DNA from: Sipunculus nudus
Lineage: Eukaryota > Annelida > Sipuncula > Golfingiida > Sipunculidae
Assembly (NCBI GenBank): GCA_026874595.1
Contig: CM049322.1
Location: 2,589,900 to 2,653,899 of the forward strand
Reading direction: 5' to 3'
DNA length: 64,000 nt
Below the pieces are notes generated by a model. The model worked only from the letters and a program-made list of their open reading frames with translations. It made no database searches and had not been told where the DNA came from. Shown one piece after another: positions 55,187 to 64,000 of this stretch. Within the stretch, counting starts at the first letter, position 1, and each line of letters opens with the position of its first letter. Both the position numbers and the translations under genes were made by a program.

Positions 55187-55750
55187 TTAACTGGCCTGGG
55201 GTTCACTAAAAAGATTAATTTTAATGTGACTGTCAAAGGAAACTTTATTACAGAGGTACCAATAATGCAGTGGCATCCATCAGAAAAGTTTTCCATAAAT
55301 AAACAAGAAATTTCAACCATAACAAGTTTATTAACATTAAGTAGGACAGTGAAACCTGTCTGAAAGACCATCTTCGAATGAACTGAATGCATTAGGATTG
55401 GTTATGACTGACATGTCCAATAAGGCCACCTGTGAATTAAGACTACTTTTGGTCAGCCTCACTGGTGGTCTTATAACACTGGGTTCACAGTTTTTTCTCA
55501 GGCTTTTTGACAAGTACATATGGAACTGACAAATCATCAAATTCAAACATACTGTAAATCCCAAGTGTATCATATTCTGAGATATGAACTAAGACGGCCC
55601 ATCATTATTTAATGATAAAGGATTGTCACGGTAATGCATTCAGAATATGCTTAAAATGTAAGTGATAAAAAACACATTTGTTATACAAACTATATATGAT
55701 AACAACTGATGAAGTAAATAAATGTTCCATCATTTTCATCATTTTAAAGT
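55187..55750. other. Region 3' of HOATZ
   Basis: Contains a MITE-like stretch (about 55345-55490, ACAGTGAAACCTGTC) and otherwise no supported feature. Confidence 0.35.
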
Positions 55751-55772
55751 GTCATATTAGTGGTCTTTTATT

Positions 55773-55831
<59 letters not shown>

Positions 55832-55860
55832 TCATGATGTCATATTAGTGGTCTTTTATT

Positions 55861-55925
<65 letters not shown>

Positions 55926-55932
55926 TCATGAT
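55751..55932. repeat. 88-bp tandem duplication ending in (TA)n
   Basis: GTCATATTAGTGGTCTTTTA followed by a TA tract occurs at 55751 and again at 55839. Each copy carries a minus-strand AATAAA (55772-55767 and 55860-55855), so the candidate poly(A) signal of HOATZ is itself duplicated. Confidence 0.85.
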
Positions 55933-55962
55933 GTATTTATAAAATACTGGTTGCCAAGACAA

Positions 55963-56121
55963 TCAGTCTGAGTCACTGTCTCCATGGAGATTCTTTTCCT
56001 TTTCAAATTTATCAATATCTTGTAGCGCCCCCTGGAGGTCATCATCCTCATCATCTGATTTTTGAAGGACGGGCTCTGGGGGAGGTGGCTTCAATCCTTT
56101 ATGGTTTGATATTTTTTCTGC
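55963..56121 (-). CDS. HOATZ: HOATZ last coding exon
   Basis: Acceptor AATTTTAG|GCAG, phase 0. It reads AEKISNHKGLKPPPPEPVLQ, then an acidic segment (KSDDEDDDLQGALQDIDKF) and EKEKNLHGDSDSD, stop TGA (55965-55963). The proline patch and Asp/Ser/Glu-rich tail are in the right place for HOATZ, whose vertebrate C-terminus is also charged and disordered. Confidence 0.8.
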   Translation of the reverse strand, partial: AEKISNHKGLKPPPPEPVLQKSDDEDDDLQGALQDIDKFEKEKNLHGDSDSD

Positions 56122-56636
56122 CTAAAATTCACAAAATAACACAATTATATAACAAGCTGCTGAATGTACAGATCTGGACATTAGTGCTATCACAGTCGCT
56201 GGAATCCTGGAGGGAAACAGGAGGGAAGTAATAGAGCACAGGCCAAATCCAGGTATTAGGCACCTCGTTTTTATACATGCCTAAAATATGCCTTATAAGT
56301 TCAATATTTTAGCTCAAATGCAAAATATTTGTTCAGCTTCCATGAAGACCTAAAAGAGTCACTTTTAGGGTGCTCAAAATTGTTTTTTTTTTCTCCATAG
56401 CTCATATTATATAGGTCATCTTGACCTTATTTGCTGTTTCAGGATCTGCCTGGATAACAAGTAGTAACCTCCCAGCAGTGTTTTATGCCCGGAGCTAATA
56501 AGTTGACAAGAGAAACAAGCTGAAGTCAGCTGAACAAATTAACTTAATCTAATACATGACCTATTTGTGTTTTTCTGTGTTTATACAGTTCGGCTAAATC
56601 TTCTGTTTATGTGTTTCTCTGTGTTTATGTAGTTAG

Positions 56637-56992
56637 CAGGGGTGGATTTTTTTTTTTTTTGGGGGGGGGGGGGGAGGGGGCATGAACCTCCCTTTTTGAC
56701 CTAACAAAAAATATGGAAAAAACTCATGGTGCACCGTCAGTACATGATGAAAATTAAAGACTAAGTGTATAGAACAGTCACCATGTATGTCTTACTTTAT
56801 AATACATTTAAGCTACCCCAGATTGCAATATTACAATTTAAATTTTTAAAAACTTTTTACACCTGGGAAGGGGGTATCCCCATCCAAAACCCTCCCCCAC
56901 CTCGGCGCTTCGCACCTCTGCTCACCCTCATCGTGGCCACCCTTTCGACGCTATGTGAGCCCCCCTATTCTAAATTCCTGTATCCGCCCCTG
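56637..56992. mobile_element. Putative hAT-like element inside the exon-end array
   Basis: Left end CAGGGGTGGAT; right end read inward CAGGGGCGGAT, followed by ACAGGAATT. 356 bp with poly-T/G at the left. The CAGGGG ends are typical of hAT elements, but a clean 8-bp target duplication is not visible, so the family call is tentative. Confidence 0.5.
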
Positions 56993-57013
56993 GTAAGTGT
57001 GGCAGTTTATTAT

Positions 57014-57113
57014 CTGTTTCAGTGTTTCTTTGTGTTTATGCAGTAAGTGTGGAAAGTTACTACCTGTTTTTGTGTTTCTCTGTGTTTATGCGGTAACTGT
57101 GGTAGGTTATTAC
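57014..57113 (-). repeat. ~50-bp tandem copies of the HOATZ exon end plus donor
   Basis: On the minus strand the exon ends CATAAACACAGAGAAACACG and AAAACAG|GTAATA. Fifty bases on is a copy ending AAAACAG|GTAGTA (junction 57064/57063), and another fifty on a copy ending GAAACAG|ATAATA (57014) whose donor is lost. More diverged copies lie near 56570-56635. Confidence 0.8.
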
Positions 57114-57244
57114 CTGTTTTCGTGTTTCTCTGTGTTTATGAAGTAAGGCTAAATCTTCTTGTCTGAGTGCAGAAAACCGGTCTAACTTTTTAATCTGCTC
57201 CAGTCGTTCCTGTGCTTTAGCTTTGGCAAGAAATTCTGCAAGTT
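57114..57244 (-). CDS. HOATZ: HOATZ middle exon
   Basis: Acceptor TCTCTTACAG|AAC, donor AACAG|GTAATA. It reads ELAEFLAKAKAQERLEQIKK then LDRFSALRQEDLALLHKHRE and TRKQ, a charged helix. It aligns with the [20 protein letters not shown] helix I recall for human HOATZ. Phase in 1, out 0. Confidence 0.85.
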
Positions 57245-57800
57245 CTGTAAGAGAAACACAATTATCACCACAAAGGAAATACAAAATCAGGTTCTAAACA
57301 AATACTGAGACTTCATATGGTTATAAAACGTGCATGGTAACAGACCCTGATCTTCATGTGGTTATAACAGATATAATTATAAATTATGTAGGATTTCCCC
57401 CACAAAAAACATTAAAACTTAGAGAATCTGATATCATAAACCATTTGGCTAAAACATTCTTTCCACATTTAGAATAATTGTAATTATTTAGCCAGAACAT
57501 GCTACACTGCAGATAAACATGACAGTTAAATATCTAAACAGTTGTGACTTGCCTAAATGTCATCTTGTGAGGTGTTGGTTTGACTTACCCATAATTGTTC
57601 ACTAATCAGTGGACTAAAGCCACACGTCACCTCAGCCATCTACCGGTTAAGTCAGTAACCTACACTGTGGAGTTAGACAGTTGAAAAAGGTTCTGATTGG
57701 CTGTCCCCATTTGGAAAGTCCACTTGTTTTATAGGGATTTTTTGGGTTAACCTACTAGTGATGGAGTGGTGGCTGGGACATATTATAATAAATGATTTAC
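57245..57800 (-). other. HOATZ intron
   Basis: Short, no repeat identified. Confidence 0.6.
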
Positions 57801-57839
57801 CTGGTGGGGCCTCCTTTGATGGGTATGTGACATTTACAG
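57801..57839 (-). CDS. HOATZ: HOATZ small exon
   Basis: 39 nt. Acceptor TTGTATTTCAG|CTG, donor CCACCAG|GTAAAT. It reads VNVTYPSKEAPP with split codons on both sides that fit the neighbouring exons exactly (Ala from G+CT, Glu from G+AA). Confidence 0.75.
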
Positions 57840-59464
57840 CTGAAATACAAAGAAAGTATTTATAATTATAAACATAATTATAAACATGTCAATTTTTTTT
57901 AAGTATGCAGATCTTTATTGCTTCTATAAAAGAAGAGTACATACAATATATTTCATATGAAGCTTGAAAGTAAAAAGTAGCAAATATGGTTGCAGATTTG
58001 AATATAGCCTAAATATCCAGCTTCCTTTATAGGAATAAAGTCTGAATATCAATCTGTAGGGGAGACTTACTGCTGTCCTTCAGCACGACTCCAAACAGGA
58101 ACCTTATATCAATTTATGTAGATCAGATCTCATGTAAACTAACATGTGGATCAATGAAAATTATCCTAAAACACCTTATAAATGGTGCATGTTCCCTCAT
58201 AGGTCCCCATGATGTCACTTAAACCTAATCACTTAACTGGCCTTTATAAACTAAAGGTTATCCATTTGAGCTTTATATAAATAGGCCTGAAAATGTGGAT
58301 ATTACCAAACACAGGCAGCTTGATTTGTTTATATCAACGTATTTATAATATGTGGGGGCCTGCAAAATAGTCAAAACAAATTCAACAAGGGCATCTGGCA
58401 GCAAGTTAGATAAGCCAGAGCTTTGCAAATGCTGTTTTGCTACAAATGACCTTTCTACCTCCGCATATATGTAACCTACCACCTTAGGTTACAGGTTTTT
58501 CACATTTGTCAACACTGTTGTATTTACAAACATGTTGTTGATAAACAATTTCATTCAACCTTCATGAAGGTGTCATAAGAACTTTTCACAACCAAAATTA
58601 CCCTTAGACCATTCACAGAGGAAGCCAGAAATCACATAAATTCTTTTTCAGAAGGGGTGAAAGGGCACCTTTAACCTGTAGGGATTGTTGCATGTAATCA
58701 CATATAAACTGATAAACATGAGGATCAGGAAAATTTTATAAGGCAAATTCTCCTCTCTTTAAGATATACACAAAACAAGTAAAAACAAGCTTATAATAAT
58801 CTACAGGACTGTAGCCAGTATGAAAACATACCTAGACCATGTTAAATTCTGTATTACTTGATGTGTCTAAATTCTCTTATTTTGATCCACATTTTCTTTT
58901 AATTAAGGCCACATGTTGAGACTGTGTGAATATACAGAACATTAAAATATGCCCAGAATATATTTTCACGATATCACCTTAAAATGCAGCAACCTTTCTA
59001 TAATTGCTATGTACAATATATCATGTTATCATGTAACTATTTGCTAATTTTATTTACAGGGAGTCTTCCTGTTAATTTGCATCTGTAAGCCCCACACCTG
59101 TCTCAGACATGGACCCTCTTTTCTAAAAACAAAGGAATGCCTATAGAATTCCTCAAACAGGATTTCTTGAGGAGTTGCATGAAATTTTGCATTTCTGATT
59201 TTTTTTTCTGAGAAATATTCAAACTGGAACCAAGGGTGACTAAAATGTTAAATATATCTGGGTGTACATTTTATTTACTATACCACATTTCTACTTGTGT
59301 GGGATTCTAGGCTCCATACAACCTGTGTCTGTAAAGGGAGAAAACTGGGGCAAAGGATATCTCTTTTAAAACAGGTATAGTACACAAAGCCATTTTGCTG
59401 CTACAGAGATGTTCTTACTTCTCATGTTATGTTATAAGCAGTAAAGCCCAGGTGTTTTTTCTGT

Positions 59465-59977
59465 CGTGAAATGTGTCCACAACCTTTTTTAATGGAGTGG
59501 ACCCTGTGACCTTGACCTTTGACCTCAAAATCTATAGGATTCTTCTCCAACTTGGTAGGTGAGCCATATGTGAAAGATCAAAGGATTGGGATAAACGGTT
59601 TGGCTAAAATGCATCCACAAGCTTCTTCAAAGAAGTGGGTCCTGTGACCTTGACCTTGTGACCACAAAATAATTATGGTTCTTCCCCTGTTAATTGGTAG
59701 GTGAGCTGTATGTGAAAGATGGAAGGTTTGAGATGAAAATTTTGGCTAGAGGAATTAATTCTGGGGGGTGCAAACACACCCCTTAACTCAGAGAATATAG
59801 GTTGGAGTGACCTAATTTCAGGTTTGCAAGATCTTTTTAGAACCTCTAAGACTGCATAAGTTTCCTAGCCCTTAAGGTTACGATCTGTGCCCTGCTATTG
59901 GCTGGACGGCTGGACAGACAACGGACAAAGACCCATAGCTATAGCCCAGCATGACTGAAAGTCAGCTGAGCTAAAAA
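59465..59977 (+). mobile_element. Pearl-like repeat element
   Basis: Inverted ~120-bp cores (TGACCTTGACCTTTGACCTC; GGTAGGTGAGCCATATGTG) followed by GGACAAAGACCCATAGCTAT and GTCAGCTGAGCTAAAAATG, the reverse complement of the element at 34.2 kb. Confidence 0.65.
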
Positions 59978-60049
59978 TGTTTCTTACTTGTGGGTCATTA
60001 ATAATCAAGTTTGAAGCCAATCTGTCTAATCAAAGCAGAATTATCATCC

Positions 60050-61067
60050 ATAAACTGATTTGTGAATAGAGGGCCCTGTGACCTTGACCTTTGACCCTAT
60101 GACCCCAAATAAAAAAAAATCTTTCCCTTTAGGCAGGTGAGTAATATCTTGATGATGGAAAGATGGAAGGTTTTGTGATGAAAAGTTTGGCTTGAAATGC
60201 ATACACATTCCTTTTTAAAGCATGGGTCCTGTGACCTTGACCTTTGGATCCCAAAATTGACAGGGTTCTTACTTTGTTGGTGAGCCATATATAAGTTAAG
60301 TTATATGTAAACAAATATGTCTAACTAAACTGGAGTTATCTGGAAACTTATTTGTGAACAGATGGCCCCTAAGACCTTGATCTTTGACCTTGTGACCCCA
60401 AATTCATTTATGCTCTCTCCATACTGGCAAGTCAGCTAAATGTGCAAGATGGCAAGTTTGGGATGAAAAGCTTGGCTTAGAATGCAGCCATAATCTTTTT
60501 TAAATAAGCGAGTCTTGTGACCTTGACCTTTGACCTCATGACCCTAAAATCATACAGGTTCTTTTTTTTTGCGGTGGGCCATGTGTAAGTCATGTTTAAA
60601 ATCCTTATGTCAATCCAACCTGGAGATATCATCTGGAAACAAATTTGTGTGGATTGACGGATGGACAGACAGACAGCTAAACAGACAGACAGGGTGATTA
60701 CTATAGGGCATCCACTTGTGATCAATAAACACACCAGGTTTTGGGACACTAGATGGAATCACAGCTGAGAGACTGACATTATTTATGCATTAATTATCAA
60801 GATATTGAAGGTTTTGTATCAAATTGTTGATTATTCTGGGGGGTACTTACAAGCCCCATAGCTCGGAGGATAAAGGTCGCAGTGACCTAATTTCAGGTTT
60901 CCAAGAAGATTTTTATTGACCTCCCTAGATTTTTAGTTGTAGGCCTCTAGGGTCAGCAGTTATGATATGTGCCCTGCTAACGGATGACCGGACGGCCGGA
61001 CGGCCAACGGAAAAAGCGCCATACCTATATACCTCAGTTGACTTACAGTCAGCTGAGCTAAAAAAAA
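60050..61067 (+). mobile_element. Pearl-like repeat element, longer copy
   Basis: Four or so diverged cores with TGACCTTGACCTTTGA(C/T), an ACAG run (60662-60698), an ACGG-type run (60984-61002) and the terminal CTTACAGTCAGCTGAGCTA plus A-run. Confidence 0.65.
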
Positions 61068-62039
61068 TCTTGGAAAAAAACATGCTGACACGGGTACTTG
61101 TTCAGACTACACATGTTCTGTTTTGAAGAGTTGCCAAAATTACACAAATTTTTTGCACTTGTCAGGTAATTGACTTTTTACATTGCCAAAAGTAACTTGA
61201 TTGGTTGATTGCAAGTGCAAATGCTCTGCTCATGATTAACATGGTTAGGTCAATTAAGTGAAAAGCCAAGTATGTAGATCAAGACAGATCAATCTCAACC
61301 TTTTCTTCTGATGTTTGCATACAATATCAATAGTAATATTCTGTGGAATTTATGATTATCTTAAAGTTATAGGCCTACATATAATGCTGCAATTAAAATT
61401 GAAAAAAATTTATCACCAAATGCTGGACCAATAGAAAATATTTTTGTATATCTCTCAGTTATTGATAGAGAAATAGCTCCTATATACTGTGGTTGGCTTT
61501 ATATTCGTGGGGCTGAAATTTCATGATTTCTTAATTCATGACATTTCTCGAGGGTTTCATTTTCGCGAATGCACCAGAAACTATAAAATCTAGTTACAGC
61601 TGTATTTGTATTGATTTTAAAGTTAGAATGAATCCTACAATATCTGAATTACTTCTGGATCAGTGTGCAATATATGACTTGTCTCACAGTCAATATAGCC
61701 TCTGTGAGTATGGCGTATTTTACAATAATTAATGTTTGGATGAATGACCCAGTTTCGAATCCTTCGATATCATAGACAGATTAGGTTGCTGATAAGGTTG
61801 TTTCCAGGGGTCATCTGAGTTGATGGGACATCTTATTCCTGAGGGATTCATTTTTGTGAATATCGTGAAATTAAAACCCTTGCAAATTAATAAGCAACCA
61901 CAGTACACATCTGGCAGTGTATGATCGGTGTCTGGGTCTGGACCTTTAGCAACGGGCAAGGTTTTATGTCACAACTGATAATGAATGCCTTTTCCATAAA
62001 ATATGATCATAGCATGTTCTAACACCACTAAGCTATATA

Positions 62040-62056
62040 TATATATATATATATAG
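62040..62056. repeat. Short TA microsatellite
   Basis: Simple (TA) tract within the HOATZ intron. Confidence 0.8.
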
Positions 62057-62228
62057 AGTAGCAACAAAACCATTAAATGGTCAAAGGTATGGAGCTACTT
62101 TAGAATCACTCATGCAATGTCTTGAAAAGGTATATGTGTATATGGATGGATATGATGATAAGAGTTCATGTAATGAAGAAGTAAGAGGCATGTAAAAAAA
62201 GTGGGGAAAGCAAGATACATGTATGCAG

Positions 62229-62613
62229 TAGGGCTGAAAGGAGTACTCAAGTACTCGAGTCCGGGTAATACTTACCGCATACTCGAGTCAAAAATTTGTG
62301 TATGTACATGCATATCTGAACATTACTGCAAATGTACGGACAGTCTCTAGGCCTATTTATTCATTATCGTAGCCTTACAGATGGCTCTAAACATATGCCA
62401 GTTTAATTAACAAAGGTCTTTTAATGACATATATCTGTTCCTTCGTTGGGATAAAGTTAATCCGTCACAAATTCAAATATACGCATATTTTGTATTGGTA
62501 GAGAGATGTCCGTTTTATCTAAGAGCGTTTCCATGGTAACAAGTACTCAAGTCCGAGTCGAGTAATGCCTATCGGGTACTAAAGTCCAAAAATTTGTACC
62601 TGTTTCAGCCCTA
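62229..62613. mobile_element. hAT-type MITE
   Basis: Ends TAGGGCTGAAA and TTTCAGCCCTA form inverted repeats. They are flanked by GTATGCAG (62221-62228) and GTATGCAA (62614-62621), an 8-bp target duplication with one mismatch. CTCGAGTC-rich subterminal repeats on both sides resemble the GAGTCC repeat at 6.7-7.25 kb. 385 bp, non-coding. Confidence 0.8.
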
Positions 62614-62621
62614 GTATGCAA

Positions 62622-63853
62622 CTTTACATAAAAATGTTCTCTGTTCACACAAGTGCCATGTCTCAGAGAGGAGTAGGAGTTATTCTGTAGTCATCCCAAA
62701 GGGATTACCTTTACTGCTCTTTTGGTACTTTAACTGTACTACTGAGTAATCAATAAGGGTGCTACAATAATAAATTAATTATTGTTATTATATGTAACAA
62801 ACATAACAATTGTATAAAAATAACGATTGTAAGAAAAATTATGGTGCTTGGGAGCAAGTAGCCTACTTAGTAAGCCTCCCAGCAAGGCTTACGAGCACTC
62901 TATTGAAAATATTGGTGTGCGAGCGAGGACACAGATATTTAGATAAATCAGATAATAAGCTTAAAATAAACAAATGTGGGTCTTTACTGGGTGTGTGACC
63001 CATTTCTAATAAGTGAAAACAAGAAAATTTGCAGGTGGTTACCAGCCCCGCTTGGAACCATTGTTTTGCTGGCACTTTCTGTTTTATTCACTTGATGGCA
63101 CTATTTTAGGGACCAGGCAGTAAATGTTATACTTGGAATTAAGTTGGCCTTCCATGATGAATGAGCCTGAAACCTAACAGCCAATCAGAGGAAGGAATTT
63201 GAAAACTGGTTTCTCCCTGTTTCCTTGACCCTAAAGCAACATGTCATGCTTGGTTAGAAACCTGGGAGCATCGCTTCTTAACTTTGCACCTGGATTATAT
63301 GTTTAATTTTCTTATTTGAGCAAGAAAACAAGTAAGGAGTCATAGTTAAGGGTATGTTAGCTAGATTATGTTTGGTAATTTTGCCAAAGGAGGGACATTT
63401 AGTAATATCAGACAGGGCACCACAAGAATGCATGCAGTGCTTCCGTCTCTGTATTATAGAGACGGATACTCTGTCTAGGGAGCGAGTATAGAATCCAGTC
63501 TACATGGACGAGGTTATGGGTGTATACGGACGGACATATTGATGTTTAGGATTCATGTAAATTGTAATGGAGAAGTAAGAGGCATGTCGATGTCATATCA
63601 TCAGGCATGTCATGGCTTATGAAGTTATGTTGATTACTACTTATATGAGAAGGTCCAGTCAGTTTAGACCCATCTTGGAAATGAAGACCAGATTCTATAC
63701 TCGGACTGGTGCTTGCTTACTCTTGTTCAAGTGAACATCATATACTACACATGTATCGAAAACTTATAAAATTCAGAAAAACAGATATTCAGAATGAACT
63801 GTGAATTTTCTTAGTTTTTATGTGGGCGAAAATGAGGGAATTACACTGATGAC
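62622..63853. other. No supported feature
   Basis: HOATZ intron; short frames only. Confidence 0.4.
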
Positions 63854-63990
63854 CAGGCGGTGCCACTTTGAGTCGCTGTTTGATATCACTTGACACTAAT
63901 CTGGACTCGATGGGTGGTTGTAGCTGAATCGATTGCCAGAAACTCTTGGCGTAGGCAACATCTTCTTCCGATGATCCACTGAACACGGTC
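63854..63990 (-). CDS. HOATZ: HOATZ N-terminal domain exon (at window edge)
   Basis: Reads [20 protein letters not shown], then [20 protein letters not shown] and LKVAPP. This matches the conserved HOATZ N-terminus as I recall it (VFAGSSEQDANLAKQFW, PPSESQLV, QRLPVA). The upstream limit is either the acceptor CCCACACAG at 63991 or beyond the window. The donor is the unusual CCTG|GTCATC, chosen because its phase (1) fits the exon at 57839. In mouse, Hoatz is needed for motile cilia and sperm flagella; the same role is inferred here. Confidence 0.82.
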
Positions 63991-64000
63991 CTGTGTGGGA

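Larger units (their letters stand above)
56122..57113 (-). other. HOATZ intron with exon-end tandem copies and an insertion
   Basis: Next to the exon at 57114, ~50-bp tandem copies of its 3' end run to about 56.55 kb, interrupted by a TIR element at 56637-56992. Confidence 0.7.
57840..63853 (-). other. HOATZ long intron
   Basis: 6 kb, mostly AT-rich sequence, with pearl-like elements at 59.46-61.07 kb and a hAT-type MITE at 62.23-62.61 kb. No further exon seen. Confidence 0.6.

Noticed and set aside
1-64000. CRISPR arrays, bacterial operons or prophage
   Set aside because: The window is eukaryotic (split genes, GT-AG introns, poly(A) signals). The direct repeats are contiguous or diverged tandem units without unique spacers.

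Overview
This is eukaryotic, AT-rich, intron-rich genomic DNA with short exons in long introns, long microsatellites, minisatellites and many small DNA-transposon derivatives. The best fit is a lophotrochozoan, most likely a bivalve mollusc. The reasons are an invertebrate class II POU gene, and many copies of a repeat whose ends read AGCTCAGCTGA, with internal tandem cores and ACGG-type microsatellites, which resembles bivalve 'pearl'-type elements. Species was not determined.

Layout. 1-4.2 kb: intergenic or intronic repeats, including a hAT-type element with a perfect 8-bp target duplication. 4.26-4.57 kb (minus): the N-terminal death-effector-domain exon of a DEDD-family gene, which continues off the left edge. 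5-9 kb: repeats, a GC-rich coding-like island and palindromic elements. 9.6-20.4 kb (minus): several small, phase-consistent exons that I assemble into two or three short genes I do not recognise; the rightmost is head-to-head with the POU gene. 20.49-47.05 kb (plus): a complete POU class 2 (Oct-1/POU2F, insect nubbin/pdm) gene, modelled here as ten coding exons and 716 residues. It has a Gln/Thr-rich N-terminal half, POU-specific domain, homeodomain and Ser/Ala/Gln/Thr-rich tail, followed by about 2 kb of 3'UTR. 49-55 kb: repeats and a 22-bp minisatellite. 55.96-64 kb (minus): the 3' part of a HOATZ (cilia/flagella) gene running off the right edge.

The most unusual structure is a set of tandem repeats that begin at 5' splice sites and carry copies of the exon's last bases plus the donor. 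They occur in two POU2F introns and again in an intron of HOATZ; a third POU2F intron holds a 30-bp minisatellite that starts about 40 bp after its donor. In both POU2F cases the first duplicated donor would extend the exon in frame without a stop. A second point is the DEDD-POU2F linkage, which recalls human DEDD2-POU2F2 (19q13.2) and DEDD/POU2F1 (1q23-24). No RNA-seq was available: exon joins rest on splice signals, phase and family similarity.
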